Positions 53,026 through 63,294 of a stretch of 64,000 nt of DNA are shown piece by piece. The first letter of the stretch is position 1. The number at the start of each line of letters is the position of its first letter. The position numbers and the translations under genes are program-made. The notes below the pieces were generated by a model. That model was not told the DNA's origin, did not search any database, and was given only the letters and a program-made list of their open reading frames with translations. This DNA comes from Rhodopirellula sp. (lineage in GTDB: Bacteria > Planctomycetota > Planctomycetia > Pirellulales > Thermoguttaceae), in assembly GCA_012728855.1 (NCBI GenBank), contig JAAYEH010000454.1:1-64000 (forward strand), given 5' to 3'.

Positions 53026-53448
53026 ATGAAATCGTTCACGGACTACCTGACCTTCACCGTGGCCAAGCGGATGGAGTTCATCAACATCACCTCGCAAGTG
53101 GAAGACGCGGTAGCCAAGAGCGGCGTGCGGGAAGGACTGTGCCTGGTCAACGCGATGCACATCACCGCCTCGGTGTTCATCAACGACGACGAACCGGGGC
53201 TGCACCAGGATTACAAGGACTGGCTCGAGAAGCTCGCCCCCTTCGATGCGTCGCCCCAGGTCTACCGGCACAACCGAACCGGCGAAGACAACGGCGACGC
53301 CCACCATAAGCGGCAGATCATGGGTCGCGAGGTCGTTGTTGCCATCACCGGCGGCAAACTCGACTTCGGTCCCTGGGAACAGATCTTCTACGGCGAGTTC
53401 GACGGGCGGCGGCCGAAGCGGGTGCTGGTGAAGATCATTGGGGAATAG
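53026..53448 (+). CDS. yjbQ: YjbQ family (UPF0047) protein
   Basis: This 140-aa protein of the YjbQ/UPF0047 family has conserved segments [32 protein letters not shown] and [15 protein letters not shown], with the His cluster proposed to bind a ligand or metal. Some members show secondary thiamine-phosphate synthase activity. ATG 53026 has a perfect AGGAGG. It converges with the FliL-like gene; the stops are separated by overlap of its last bases (53435-53448). Confidence 0.9.
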   Translation: MKSFTDYLTFTVAKRMEFINITSQVEDAVAKSGVREGLCLVNAMHITASVFINDDEPGLHQDYKDWLEKLAPFDASPQVYRHNRTGEDNGDAHHKRQIMGREVVVAITGGKLDFGPWEQIFYGEFDGRRPKRVLVKIIGE

Positions 53449-54085
53449 ATCCGGTGTCGTCGCCCTCCTCCCGGAGGACGAAATCGGAATTCCGAACCGA
53501 TTCGTAGAGCACGAAGTTCTTGAACGTAACCGATTTCAGAAAAGGCTCGCCCAGCGAACGATTGACGCGGGCGACCAGTTTCCGACCCAGCACCGCCTGC
53601 TTCGGGCCGGAGAGTTCCTTCAAATCGCCGTTGCGAACCGTCACCATCACCTGCTCGCGAAGGAAACGGCCGTGCCGGGCAATCCACCGCTCGAAACGGC
53701 TCTGCTCGGCGCAGGTGGTCTCTCCGCTGAGGGCAAAGTCGGCGCGAAGCGTGGTGCGGCTGGCGGGATCGTAAAGATCCACGCTGTACTCGCCAAGATG
53801 GGCCCGACCCTCTGCTTCGTATCTCATGTCCGCCGGCACCCCGGGACGGCATCCCAACCGACTCGACATGCAGGTCGAGGCGTCGGGGCTCGGATGCGGG
53901 CGGCTGAGCCACTGCCGCCAGTACTGGCGACCGGCGCAGACTCCCAGAACCGCCAATAAGGCGAGAGGAACGAGCACGGCCACCAATATGGCGACCGGCT
54001 CAAGCCGCGTGAGCCATCGTGGGAGATCCGGTGGCTGGGAGACCACCGTTTCCCATGCGGGTTCGGTGCGTGGATCGGAAGCCAT
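53435..54085 (-). CDS. FliL-like membrane protein
   Basis: This 216-aa protein has one membrane helix (about residues 27-50, [19 protein letters not shown]) and a C-terminal domain resembling Fli[38 protein letters not shown] and [10 protein letters not shown]. FliL modulates flagellar stator function, but no flagellar genes are nearby. The assignment is by pattern only, and a FliL-fold protein with another role is possible. ATG 54085 is chosen because longer starts add a Pro/Arg-rich tail without a ribosome site. Confidence 0.55.
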   Translation of the reverse strand: MASDPRTEPAWETVVSQPPDLPRWLTRLEPVAILVAVLVPLALLAVLGVCAGRQYWRQWLSRPHPSPDASTCMSSRLGCRPGVPADMRYEAEGRAHLGEYSVDLYDPASRTTLRADFALSGETTCAEQSRFERWIARHGRFLREQVMVTVRNGDLKELSGPKQAVLGRKLVARVNRSLGEPFLKSVTFKNFVLYESVRNSDFVLREEGDDTGSIPQ

Positions 54086-54630
54086 CCGAGATGCCGTAGA
54101 AAAGATCGGTGGACGAGTGGTGCCGTGAATACGGCCGACAAGACGAAATGGGGGCGGAACACGCCCTACTACCATGAAAGTCTAGCTCATAAGTGGCCTT
54201 GCCGCCGAGTTTTTCTACGCCGATATCACGCGTCATGCATGCATGGCGCGTAGGGGTGAATAGAGGTGAATATGCCCGTTGGCCAAAGACCATTCGCGAC
54301 TCAACCCGCCCTGGGGAGTGTCCCTCGTCGTTATACACAAGTCGTCATTGGCATCGGATGTACCGCGAAGCGGTTGAACAACGCAGCCCAGGGTAGCCGC
54401 GGAGCGGCCACCCTGGGGTGGCTGCTAGGCTGATGAAATATCCTGGCGTATGCCCGTTGTCGTTCTTGCCAAAGTGAACCTGCGACCTAAAGTTTCCAAA
54501 CGCCCTATATTACGCATTCTGTCGATTCAGGCTGCAGGGGGGTTGATTTTTCATGCGAATCCTTTATCTCTTACCGGTTTACCGTTGCGGTGCGTGCAGG
54601 AAAGTTTGTCTGACTGATTGGAATGAGCCC
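54086..54630. other. Intergenic stretch before the V-ATPase operon
   Basis: This 545-bp stretch between divergent genes has a hairpin at 54387-54417 (CCCAGGGT ... GCCGC / GCGGC ... ACCCTGGG). An AT-rich TATATT near 54505 may be the -10 of the operon promoter, but no good -35 was found. No gene was recognised. Confidence 0.5.
54387..54417. repeat. Interrupted hairpin CCCAGGGT / ACCCTGGG
   Basis: Nested stems of 8 bp and 5 bp are separated by a single A-C mismatch, with a 3-nt loop. Such CCCAGGGT hairpins are remembered as common intergenic repeats in planctomycete genomes; only one copy is seen here. Confidence 0.5.
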
Positions 54631-55275
54631 ATGCCCCAGACCCTTGAAGCCTTCATCGACAAACTCCAGACCGACGGCGTGGAGGCCGGACGCGAGGCCG
54701 CCGCAAAGATCCGCGCCGAAGCCGAGCAGAATGCCGCGAGGATAACCGCCGATGCCCAAGCAAAGGCGGCGACGATCGTCGCCGAAGCCGAAGCGGAGGC
54801 CGAGAAGATACGCCAGCGGGGCCGTACCGATCTGGAACTGGCCGCGCGCGACACGGTGGTCCGCCTGCAGCAGACCCTCAGCGCGGCCGTGCAGGAAGTG
54901 ATTCGGGTGGCCACCCGCAAAGAACTCAGCGACACCGAATTCGTCGGCACGCTGATTCGCGACGTGGTGATGCAGTACGTGCAGTCGGACATGGAGCCGG
55001 GCACGGTCGCCGTCAACGTCAGCGAGCCGATGCGGCACAAGTTGGCCGAGTGGGCGATTCGAGAGTTGCACAAGGACGTGGACAGCGACCGGTCGCGAGT
55101 GGAATTGCACGGGACGCTGGCGGAAGCGGGGTTCGAATATCGCGTCGGCGACGGCACCGTTGAAGTCACGACTGAATCCGTGTCGGCAATGCTCTCGGAA
55201 CTGGCCGGCGCCGAATTGCGGCGGATTATTGCCGGCGCCGTGGCCGACGACAACTCGCAAGCCAACGCGGGTTAG
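54631..55275 (+). CDS. atpE: V/A-type ATPase subunit E
   Basis: This 214-aa peripheral-stalk subunit has an N-terminal coiled coil rich in Ala/Glu/Lys (about residues 15-90) and a globular C-terminal domain. It is the first gene of the operon E-DUF2764-A-B-D-I-K. ATG 54631 is selected because the coil begins right after it; a further 26 codons upstream read as a Cys-containing, non-homologous leader. No subunit G/H partner gene is present in the operon. Confidence 0.85.
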   Translation: MPQTLEAFIDKLQTDGVEAGREAAAKIRAEAEQNAARITADAQAKAATIVAEAEAEAEKIRQRGRTDLELAARDTVVRLQQTLSAAVQEVIRVATRKELSDTEFVGTLIRDVVMQYVQSDMEPGTVAVNVSEPMRHKLAEWAIRELHKDVDSDRSRVELHGTLAEAGFEYRVGDGTVEVTTESVSAMLSELAGAELRRIIAGAVADDNSQANAG

Positions 55276-55285
55276 AAGGTCCGAG

Positions 55286-56032
55286 ATGCCAAGCGACAGC
55301 TATTACTATCTTTCCGCCTTGCCGACGCTTCCCGAGTTGGGCAATGCGCCGCCGATCGGTTTCGCCGGCCTGATGGAACTGGTCGGTGAGCGTCAGCGCT
55401 ATCGGACTCTGGTCGGAGCGATTTTCCTCTGGGACGATCTCGTGCAGCGCGAAGCGTTTTTGGCCGGCGAGTTGGCGGAAGTCGACCCGGCCGTGCTCAG
55501 CGTGGAGCAGGCGAGCAACCAAGCGCCGCTGCCGCCGGAAATCGCGGAGTCGATCGAAGAGAATCCCCCCTCGGCGATCGGCGCCGATCGCTTGTGGGAA
55601 GCCTACTTCCGCCATGTCGCCTCGGTGGCCAAAGAACAAGAAAACGATTTTCTCGTCGCCTGGGTCGGCCACGAGGTGGCGCTGCGCAACGCGCTGGCGT
55701 CGGCGCGGGCGCGGCGACTGGGTCTGGAAGAGAGCGATTACCTGGTGGCGACCGATCTGGCCTCCGAGGCGGAGGACTTTTCGGCCGTCGTGAGCGAGTG
55801 GGCAGCGGCAGCGACACCGTTGGCCGGGCTCCGCGTCCTGCTCCGCGCGCGATGGGCGTGGATCGCCGAACACGATGCCTGGTTCACCTTCCGCGACGAC
55901 GAAATGGCGGCTTACGCGGCCCGCTTGATGCTGCTCGATCAATGGCGGCGTCTGGCGGCCGAGGGCGAGGAGGGCGGCGGCGACACCGCGGCCGACACAC
56001 CTGCTGAATCTCTGGAAAGGAACGCCCAGTGA
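55286..56032 (+). CDS. DUF2764 protein, V-ATPase-associated (probable subunit C equivalent)
   Basis: This 248-aa protein of the DUF2764 family is found in place of subunit C (central-stalk d) in bacterial V-ATPase operons of planctomycete, chlamydia and spirochaete type. It has an N-terminal YYYLSALPTLPELG and a Trp-rich helical middle (LWEAYFRHVASVAKEQENDFL). The position between E and A supports a central-stalk/rotor coupling role. Its stop overlaps the atpA GTG start by 4 bp. Confidence 0.82.
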   Translation: MPSDSYYYLSALPTLPELGNAPPIGFAGLMELVGERQRYRTLVGAIFLWDDLVQREAFLAGELAEVDPAVLSVEQASNQAPLPPEIAESIEENPPSAIGADRLWEAYFRHVASVAKEQENDFLVAWVGHEVALRNALASARARRLGLEESDYLVATDLASEAEDFSAVVSEWAAAATPLAGLRVLLRARWAWIAEHDAWFTFRDDEMAAYAARLMLLDQWRRLAAEGEEGGGDTAADTPAESLERNAQ

Positions 56033-57756
56033 ACGGTCGGATCATCAAAGTCTACGGGAACCTGGTGAGTGCCGAGAGCAACGGCCGCGTGGTGCAGAAC
56101 TCGGTGGGGTATTGCGTCCGCTCCGACGGCACGCGGTTGCTCGCCGAAGTGGTCCGCGTCCGCGGCCAGGCGGCCGACTTGCAGGTCTTCGAAGACACCA
56201 GAGGACTGAAGATCGGCGACGAGGTCGAGTTCCGTGAGGAAATGCTCTCGGTCACGCTCGGCCCCGGGTTGTTGGGCCAGATCTACGACGGCCTGCAAAA
56301 TCCCCTTCCGCTTCTGGCCGAGCAAGTCGGCTTCTTCCTCAAGCCCGGCGTCTATATCCACGGCCTGCCCACCGATACGAAATGGGAATTCACCCCGTCG
56401 GCCAAGGCAGGAGATACGGTCGAAGCGGGCGACATGCTGGGGAGTGTGCCGGAGGGGATTTTCACGCACCAGATCATGACGCCGTTCGGCTGGCGCGACC
56501 GCTACACGGTCAAGTCGGTCGCGGCGGCCGGTTCGTATACGATCGCGGACGAAATCGCCGTGCTCACGGATTCCGCCGGCGAAGAGCACTCCGTCACCAT
56601 GCAGCAAGACTGGCCGGTCAAGATCCCGCTGAACCGCTCGCGGCGCCGCTTGATGCCCCGCGAGCCCCTGGTCACGCGAGTGCGGATCATCGACTCGATG
56701 TTCCCCATCGTTCGCGGCGGCACCTACTGCATTCCCGGTCCGTTCGGCGCGGGCAAGACGGTGCTGCAACAAATCACCTCGCGAAACGCCGAAATCGACA
56801 TCGTGCTGGTCGCCGCCTGCGGCGAGCGGGCCGGCGAAGTCGTGGAAACGCTCCGCGAGTTCCCCCGTCTGCAAGACCCGCGGACGGGACGAACGCTGAT
56901 GGAGCGGACGATCATCATCTGCAACACCTCGGCGATGCCGGTGGCGGCGCGGGAGGCGTCGGTCTACACGGCGGCGACGCTGGCGGAGTATTATCGGCAG
57001 ATGGGGCTGAACGTCCTCTTGCTGGCCGATTCCACCTCGCGCTGGGCCCAGGCGATGCGGGAACTCTCCGGGCGGCTGGAAGAAATCCCCGGCGAAGAGG
57101 CTTTTCCGGCCTATCTGGAGAGCCGCATCGCAGCATTCTACGAACGGGCCGGCGCCTTGGAACTGCGAGACGGCCGCATCGGCACACTCACCATCGGCGG
57201 CACGGTCAGCCCGGCGGGCGGCAACTTCGAGGAACCGGTCACCCAGGCCACGCTCAAGGTGGTCGGCGCCTTCCACGGCCTCTCGCGGGCCCGCAGCGAC
57301 GCCCGCCGCTATCCGGCCATCGATCCGCTGGACTCGTGGAGCAAGTACACCGGCATCATCCCTCCGCCGAAAGTCAATCGGATGCGGGCCTTGCTGGCCC
57401 GCGGCAACGAAGTCCGGCAGATGATGACCGTGGTCGGCGAAGAGGGGACGTCGGTGGAGGATTTTACCGTCGCCTTGAAGGCCGGTTTCTTCGACGACTG
57501 CTTCCTGCAGCAGAACGCCTTCGACGACGTCGACGGCAACACGCCGGCCGAGCGGCAGAGCTTCGTTTTCGACAAGATCCTCGAGGTTGTCGACGTCGAT
57601 TTCGATTTCAAGGATAAGACCGAGGCCCGCCGCACGATGGTGGCTTTTTCGGACGTGTTCCGCAATTGGAATTATGCGGCCGCCGGCAGTGAAGACTACA
57701 GCCGGTTGCTGGCGCAAGTCGACCGGTTAATCGCTACGAAAGGTCGGGAGGAATGA
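56029..57756 (+). CDS. atpA: V/A-type ATPase catalytic subunit A
   Basis: This 575-aa catalytic subunit has Walker A GPFGAGKT (about residues 238-245), Walker B region [16 protein letters not shown], the non-homologous region typical of A subunits (about 120-180) and SWSKYTG. It hydrolyses or makes ATP with subunit B in the V1 head. The start is GTG 56029. The stop overlaps atpB by 4 bp. Confidence 0.95.
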   Translation: MNGRIIKVYGNLVSAESNGRVVQNSVGYCVRSDGTRLLAEVVRVRGQAADLQVFEDTRGLKIGDEVEFREEMLSVTLGPGLLGQIYDGLQNPLPLLAEQVGFFLKPGVYIHGLPTDTKWEFTPSAKAGDTVEAGDMLGSVPEGIFTHQIMTPFGWRDRYTVKSVAAAGSYTIADEIAVLTDSAGEEHSVTMQQDWPVKIPLNRSRRRLMPREPLVTRVRIIDSMFPIVRGGTYCIPGPFGAGKTVLQQITSRNAEIDIVLVAACGERAGEVVETLREFPRLQDPRTGRTLMERTIIICNTSAMPVAAREASVYTAATLAEYYRQMGLNVLLLADSTSRWAQAMRELSGRLEEIPGEEAFPAYLESRIAAFYERAGALELRDGRIGTLTIGGTVSPAGGNFEEPVTQATLKVVGAFHGLSRARSDARRYPAIDPLDSWSKYTGIIPPPKVNRMRALLARGNEVRQMMTVVGEEGTSVEDFTVALKAGFFDDCFLQQNAFDDVDGNTPAERQSFVFDKILEVVDVDFDFKDKTEARRTMVAFSDVFRNWNYAAAGSEDYSRLLAQVDRLIATKGREE

Positions 57757-59051
57757 GGAAGTACTTCGACGAGATCCGGGGGATTACCGGCAACGTGGTC
57801 ACGGTCAAGGCCGAGGACGTCGGCTACGACGAGTTGGCCACGATCGGCTCCGCCCGCGGCGAATCGCTGGCGCAGGTGATCCGCCTGGAGGGCCAGCAGG
57901 TGAGCCTGCAAGTGTTCGCGGGCTCGCAGGGTGTGTCGAACAACGATCGGGTGCGGTTCTTCCACCGGCCGATGCAGGTGCCCTTCTCCGACCACTTGCT
58001 GGGACGGGTGTTCGACGGGTCGGGGCGGCCGCGCGACGGCCGCGGTCCGGTGGAGGCCGAGCCGATCGACCTTGGTTCGCCCGCCGTCAATCCGGTGAAG
58101 CGGCGAATGCCCGACCATATGATCGAGACCGGCATCCCGATGATCGACGTCTTCAATTCGCTGGTCGAGTCGCAGAAGCTGCCGATTTTCTCGGTGGCCG
58201 GCGAGCCGTACAACGAGCTGCTGGCGCGAGTCGGCCTGCAGGCCGACGCCGACATCATCATCCTCGGCGGCATGGGGCTGCGGCACGACGACTACCTGAA
58301 ATTCCGCGAGACATTCGACGAAGGGGGCGTGCTGGGGCGCGCGATCCTCTTCATCCACACCGCCGCCGATCCGGTGGTGGAGTGCCTGCTGGTACCCGAT
58401 CTCTGCCTGGCCGTGGGCGAACGCTACGCCCTGGAGGGCAAGCGGGTGCTCGTGCTGTTGACCGACATGACCGCCTTCGCCGACGCGCTGAAGGAAATCG
58501 CCATCGTCATGGAGCAGATCCCGTCGAACCGGGGCTATCCCGGCGATCTCTACACCCAGTTGGCCAAGCGCTACGAAAAAGCGGTCGATTTCGACGGCGC
58601 CGGATCGCTCACCGTGCTGGCCTGCGTGACGATGCCCGGCGACGACGTGACCCACCCTGTGCCCGACAACACCGGCTACATTACCGAGGGGCAGTTTTAT
58701 CTCCGCAACGGCCGCATCGAGCCCTTCGGTTCCCTCTCCCGCTTGAAGCAGCAGGTTAACGGCAAGACCCGCGACGACCACCGCGCGATCATGGACGGCT
58801 GCATTCAGCTTTATGCTTTGTGCCGCGAGAGCCGCGAGAAGCGCGACATGGGCTTCGAGATGTCGCCTTGGGATCGGAAGCTCCTGAAATACGGCACGCT
58901 GTTCGAAGAGAAGATCATGGCCCTCTCGGTCAACATCCCGTTGTTCGAGGCGTTGGACCGCTGCTGGTCGATTCTGGCCGAATGTTTCGAGCCGGCGGAA
59001 ACGGGGATTCGCCGTGCGATCATCGATAAACACTGGCCCGGCATGGTGTAA
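57753..59051 (+). CDS. atpB: V/A-type ATPase subunit B
   Basis: This 432-aa non-catalytic nucleotide-binding subunit reads [20 protein letters not shown] and [21 protein letters not shown]. It has the degenerate P-loop expected for B ([14 protein letters not shown]). It forms the hexamer with A. Subunit D follows after 3 bp. Confidence 0.95.
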   Translation: MRKYFDEIRGITGNVVTVKAEDVGYDELATIGSARGESLAQVIRLEGQQVSLQVFAGSQGVSNNDRVRFFHRPMQVPFSDHLLGRVFDGSGRPRDGRGPVEAEPIDLGSPAVNPVKRRMPDHMIETGIPMIDVFNSLVESQKLPIFSVAGEPYNELLARVGLQADADIIILGGMGLRHDDYLKFRETFDEGGVLGRAILFIHTAADPVVECLLVPDLCLAVGERYALEGKRVLVLLTDMTAFADALKEIAIVMEQIPSNRGYPGDLYTQLAKRYEKAVDFDGAGSLTVLACVTMPGDDVTHPVPDNTGYITEGQFYLRNGRIEPFGSLSRLKQQVNGKTRDDHRAIMDGCIQLYALCRESREKRDMGFEMSPWDRKLLKYGTLFEEKIMALSVNIPLFEALDRCWSILAECFEPAETGIRRAIIDKHWPGMV

Positions 59052-59054
59052 GAC

Positions 59055-59696
59055 GTGGCGGCGAAAATCAAGCTCACTCGACCCGAACTGAAACGCTACC
59101 GGGACGCCCTGGCCCGCTACAGCCGCTATCTGCCCATGCTCAAACTCAAGCAGCAGCAGCTCCAGCTCACGCTCCGCGACGTGGCCAAGCAGCGCCGCGA
59201 GCTGAAGCGTTCGGCCGACGAGGCGACGGCCCATTTCCGCCGCTACGAGAGTGTGCTAGCCGACCGGGCCGGAATGGACGTGCGGCAGTTGGCCCAGCCC
59301 GCCGAAATCAAGACCTCCACGGCGAACATCGCGGGCGTGGAAATTCCCGTCTTCGAGTCGGTCGAGTTTCCGCTGGCGAGTTACAGCCTCTTCGGCACTC
59401 CCCCCTGGGTCGACCAAGCACTGGCCGATCTGAGGGAGGTGAGCCGGCGCCGCGCCAGGCTGGACGTGCTCCAGCGCGTGGAAGAACTGTTGCAGCAGGA
59501 ATTGGCCCGCATCGTCCAGCGGGTGAACCTCTTCGAGAAGGTTAAGATTCCCGAGGCCCGTGAAGCCATTCGCGTGATCCGCATCAAGCTGGGCGACGAG
59601 ATGACGGCGGCGGTGGGCCGAGCGAAGATCGCCAAGAACAAACTGGCCGACGTAATGGTGACGGAAACCGGGCCGTATCCGGTCTTGAGCGAGTAA
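59055..59696 (+). CDS. atpD: V/A-type ATPase subunit D
   Basis: This 213-aa central-rotor subunit is made of long antiparallel coiled coils (LTRPELKRYRDALARYSRYL at the start, and RRARLDVLQRVEELLQQEL later). The start is GTG 59055, without a strong ribosome site, so translation probably depends on atpB. It links the V1 head to the membrane ring. Confidence 0.92.
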   Translation: MAAKIKLTRPELKRYRDALARYSRYLPMLKLKQQQLQLTLRDVAKQRRELKRSADEATAHFRRYESVLADRAGMDVRQLAQPAEIKTSTANIAGVEIPVFESVEFPLASYSLFGTPPWVDQALADLREVSRRRARLDVLQRVEELLQQELARIVQRVNLFEKVKIPEAREAIRVIRIKLGDEMTAAVGRAKIAKNKLADVMVTETGPYPVLSE

Positions 59697-59711
59697 AGAG
59701 AGGCGCCAGCG

Positions 59712-61490
59712 ATGATCGTCAAGATGGCCAAGGTATACATCGCCGTTCGCAGCAGCGATCGCGACCGACTGCTGGATCGGTTGCGGGATTGGGGCGTCGT
59801 ACACCTCCTGCCCGTCGACGCCGCGCATGCCAAGGCCGACGAGCAGACGCTCACCCGCATCGACAAGATCAAGCGGGCGCTGCAGGCGATTTCCGGCGTC
59901 GCGCCGGTCGATGAACCGCCCGGCCTCTCGGGCGTCGAGGCCGCCGAAGAGATCCTCGATATCCAGCGCCGCCTGGCCGAACGGCAGAATCGCCTGGCGA
60001 CGTTGCACCATCTGATCGAGCAGATCAGTGTCTGGGGAAACGTCGAGCGGGCGTCGATCGATCGGCTCCGCGAGGCGGGTGTCCAGGTGCTGTTCTACTC
60101 GCTGCCGGACAAGCGGGCTGGCGACGTGCGGGCGGATTATGTCCAGACGGTCGGCTCGTTGCCCGGCAAACGGAGCCTCGTCGCCGCGGTCATGCGCCAT
60201 GGCTCGCCCGAACTGCCCGAGGGCGCCGTCGAGGTCCATTTCCCCGCGCGCGACGCCCCCTCGATCCGCGCGGAGGCCGCCCAGGTCGAGGCCGACCGAA
60301 AGCAGGATTTGCACCGGCTGGCCCAGTTGGCGCATCTGCCCGAACGGATGCGTCTCGAACTGTCGCAGCTCCATGAACAGGCGGACTACATGGCTGCCGA
60401 GCGCGGCGCGCTGACGCGCGATCAGCTTTTCGCGTTGCAAGGCTGGGCACCGATGGACACGGCCCCGTCGCTCCAGAACAAGCTTGCCGAGGCGGGCATT
60501 CCCGGGGTCGTCGAGACCCTTGAAGTCCAACCCGGCGAAGAGCCGCCCACGGCGATTCACTATCCGGCATGGGTCAAGCCGATCGAGGGCCTGTTCAAGA
60601 TTCTCGGCACGGTGCCCGGCTATCGCGAGTTCGACGTTTCCATCCCCTTCATGATCGCCCTGCCGATCTTCGCCGCCATCCTCACCAGCGACGGCGGCTA
60701 CGGGCTGGTTTTGCTGCTTGTTCCCCTGCTGTTCTACCGCAAAGTCACCAGAACGCTGGGCGCACAGTTTACCCACCTGTTGATGGTCATCGGTTTCACG
60801 AGCTTTGTCTGGGGAATCCTCATCGGGAGTTTCTTTGGTTTTGGGCTCGACCGGCTGTACAAGCCGCTGGTCACTGTGAACCTGGGGGAGGAGTCTCGCA
60901 CCTTGATGATGCGGATCAGTTTCCTCATTGGCGCGATTCACCTCAGCGCCGCACAGCTCTGGCAGGCCGTCCGGCTCTACCCCGACCTGCGGTTCCTGAA
61001 TAGGGTCGGCTGGGCCGTTTTCATCTGGGGGATGCTGGGGGTCGTACACATGTTCGTCCTCAAGTTCCCTATGGGCTGGAACACGCCTTGGCCGTACTTT
61101 CTCATCGCGGGCACCGCCCTGGCTGTGTTCTTTTGGAGCCCCAGCTGGAACCCACTGAAGATGATCGGCCTGGGAGTGGCCAACTTTCCCCTCTCGATGC
61201 TTTCGGCGTTCTCCGACGTCATTAGCTATGTCCGGTTGATGGCGGTCGGGCTGGCTGGCAGCGTGTTGGCCGTCAGCTTCAACAATATGGCTGCCGACGC
61301 GAAGGATGTCTGGCCTCTGGCTCTGGCCATCTTTTTCCTCGGCCATAGCCTGAATATCGGGCTGGTGTTGATCGCCCTGTTCGCACACGGCGTGCGACTG
61401 AACATGCTAGAGTTCTGCAACAACCTCGGGATGCAGTGGACCGGTCATCCCTACCGTCCCTTCCTTAAACGAACCACTCAGGAGTCTTGA
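59712..61490 (+). CDS. atpI: V/A-type ATPase membrane subunit I (a)
   Basis: This 592-aa subunit has a cytoplasmic N-terminal half (to about 290) and a C-terminal half of about seven to eight membrane helices. The essential Arg is in VISYVRLMAVGLAGSVLA, and GHSLNIGLVLIALFAHGVRL is the other hallmark. It forms the ion half-channels against the K ring. TGA 61488-61490 is followed 2 bp later by atpK. Confidence 0.94.
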   Translation: MIVKMAKVYIAVRSSDRDRLLDRLRDWGVVHLLPVDAAHAKADEQTLTRIDKIKRALQAISGVAPVDEPPGLSGVEAAEEILDIQRRLAERQNRLATLHHLIEQISVWGNVERASIDRLREAGVQVLFYSLPDKRAGDVRADYVQTVGSLPGKRSLVAAVMRHGSPELPEGAVEVHFPARDAPSIRAEAAQVEADRKQDLHRLAQLAHLPERMRLELSQLHEQADYMAAERGALTRDQLFALQGWAPMDTAPSLQNKLAEAGIPGVVETLEVQPGEEPPTAIHYPAWVKPIEGLFKILGTVPGYREFDVSIPFMIALPIFAAILTSDGGYGLVLLLVPLLFYRKVTRTLGAQFTHLLMVIGFTSFVWGILIGSFFGFGLDRLYKPLVTVNLGEESRTLMMRISFLIGAIHLSAAQLWQAVRLYPDLRFLNRVGWAVFIWGMLGVVHMFVLKFPMGWNTPWPYFLIAGTALAVFFWSPSWNPLKMIGLGVANFPLSMLSAFSDVISYVRLMAVGLAGSVLAVSFNNMAADAKDVWPLALAIFFLGHSLNIGLVLIALFAHGVRLNMLEFCNNLGMQWTGHPYRPFLKRTTQES

Positions 61491-61492
61491 CG

Positions 61493-62044
61493 ATGACACC
61501 GGAAACGGCTTTTGGCGACATTTCCTCCATGGGACTTCCTTTCCTGCTGGGGGCCACTGAGATTTTCTGGCGGTTTCTCGGCGAGATGGGCAGCGTGCTG
61601 GCCCTGGGAATGGCGGCGGTGGGAAGCGCCGTCGGCATCGGCCTGGCCGGCCAAGCCGCTGCCGGCGCCTGGGCCAAGGAGGCGAAGGCCGGCCGCACCC
61701 TCAGCTTCACCTATATCATCCTGGTGGGCATGCCCATCAGCCAGACGCTCTACGCCATGATCGTGATGAACAACATGCTGGGAGTCTTTGCCAACCCCGA
61801 GTTGGCCGTCGCAGATTCCGGGTTCCTGCTGGGAGTCGGCTTGGCAACAGGGATGGGCGAAATGCTCTCCGCCTGGATGCAAGGAATGATCGGCGCTGCC
61901 GGCATCCGTGCCCTGGCCGAGGGCGAAGGAAAAGGTTTTGCTTTCATCATCATCGCGCTGGGTATTGTGGAGACCGTGGGCATCTTCACCATGGTCTTCC
62001 TCCTCGGTATGATTCCGGCGGTCACCGCGGTTGTCACCGGCTGA
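61493..62044 (+). CDS. atpK: V/A-type ATPase ring subunit K
   Basis: This 183-aa proteolipid has two helical hairpins. The first has VGMPISQTLYAMIV (the Ser-Gln pair in the place of the Na+-ligand Thr-Gln of Enterococcus NtpK) and the second has QGMIGAAGI and the ion-carrying Glu in GIVETVGIF. This residue set suggests Na+ rather than H+ binding. ATG 61493 has AGGAG upstream. It is the last gene of the operon; rnd follows after 49 bp. Confidence 0.92.
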   Translation: MTPETAFGDISSMGLPFLLGATEIFWRFLGEMGSVLALGMAAVGSAVGIGLAGQAAAGAWAKEAKAGRTLSFTYIILVGMPISQTLYAMIVMNNMLGVFANPELAVADSGFLLGVGLATGMGEMLSAWMQGMIGAAGIRALAEGEGKGFAFIIIALGIVETVGIFTMVFLLGMIPAVTAVVTG

Positions 62045-62093
62045 CGCGGCGGACATCTCCCCACGCTATTGCCCCTGACGGCGGCACTCGGAC

Positions 62094-63272
62094 GTGCAAC
62101 ACACCAACGTCACCACGGACCAGGAACTGCGGGATTTCTGCCGGGAACTGTCCGGCGCGAGACTGATCGCGCTGGACACGGAGTTTGTCGCCGAACAAAC
62201 CTACCGGCCGGTTCTCTGCCTGATCCAGGTCGCCACGGAAGACCGGCTGGCGCTGATCGATCCGATCGGCGTCGGCGATCTGACGCCGTTTTGGGACGCG
62301 TTGGCCGCGCCCGGGCACGAGACGATTGTCCACGCCGGCCGCAACGAGTTGGAGTTTTGCCTCCGCGCCAACGGCCGGCGGCCGGCCGAGTTGCTTGACG
62401 TGCAGATCGCCGCCGGCCTGACGGGGATCGAATACCCCGCCGGCTACGGCACGCTCGTCTACAAGGTTCTGGGCGCGTCGCCCAAGAACGCGGAAACGCG
62501 GACCGATTGGCGTTGCCGCCCGTTGTCCGACCGCCAGATCCAGTACGCGCTGGACGACGTTCGCTACCTCCCCTCGATCCGCGACCGGCTGCGTGCGCGA
62601 CTGGAAGAGTTGGGTAGAACGGCCTGGCTGGCGGAAGAGATGTCCGCCTGGCAGGACGAGGTGGAGAACTCGCTTTCGCACGACCGCTGGCGTCGCGTCT
62701 CGGGCAATTCCGGACTCGACCGCCGCAGTTTGGCGATTGTGCGCGAACTATGGCGTTGGCGCGACTCGGAGGCGCAGCGGCGCGACTGTCCGCCGCGCCG
62801 CGTGCTCCGCGACGATTTGATCATCGAGTTGGCTCGCCGCCAGTCCTCCGACATCAAGCGCATCCAGGCGGTGCGAGGGATGGAACGGGGCGACTTGAAG
62901 CGCCAATTGCCCAACCTGGCCGCTTCCATCGAGCGCGGGCTGAAGTTGGCCGAAAAAGAATGGCCGGCGATGGCGCGGCGAGAGAACACGCCCCGCCTCT
63001 CCGTGCTCGGGCAGTTTCTCTTTTCCGCACTGGGGAGCATTTGCCGCCAACGCGAACTGGCGCCGGGATTGGTGGGCACTCCGACCGACGTGCGGGAATT
63101 GATCGCCTACCGCACGGAGCAAGGTGGCAAGGAACCGCCGCTGTTGGCCCGCGGATGGCGTGCCGAAATTGTGGGCCAGGTTTTCGACGATCTTCTCACC
63201 GGCAAGCTCTCGATCCGCATCGCCGATCCCGTGTCGGAATGCCCGCTCGTCTTCGAGCCGGCTGGGCGCTGA
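62094..63272 (+). CDS. rnd: Ribonuclease D-like 3'-5' exonuclease with HRDC domain
   Basis: This 392-aa DEDDy-type exonuclease has motif I ALDTEF (Asp28, Glu30), motif II HAGRNELEF where the usual catalytic Asp85 is Glu85, and motif III YALDD (Tyr151, Asp155). An HRDC domain follows (about 220-300; PPRRVLRDDLIIELARRQ). It would trim tRNA 3' ends or other stable RNA. The start is GTG 62094. It is close downstream of the ATPase operon but probably a separate function. Confidence 0.87.
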   Translation: MQHTNVTTDQELRDFCRELSGARLIALDTEFVAEQTYRPVLCLIQVATEDRLALIDPIGVGDLTPFWDALAAPGHETIVHAGRNELEFCLRANGRRPAELLDVQIAAGLTGIEYPAGYGTLVYKVLGASPKNAETRTDWRCRPLSDRQIQYALDDVRYLPSIRDRLRARLEELGRTAWLAEEMSAWQDEVENSLSHDRWRRVSGNSGLDRRSLAIVRELWRWRDSEAQRRDCPPRRVLRDDLIIELARRQSSDIKRIQAVRGMERGDLKRQLPNLAASIERGLKLAEKEWPAMARRENTPRLSVLGQFLFSALGSICRQRELAPGLVGTPTDVRELIAYRTEQGGKEPPLLARGWRAEIVGQVFDDLLTGKLSIRIADPVSECPLVFEPAGR

Positions 63273-63294
63273 CGGCGTTGTAGCGTAGTCGGTG

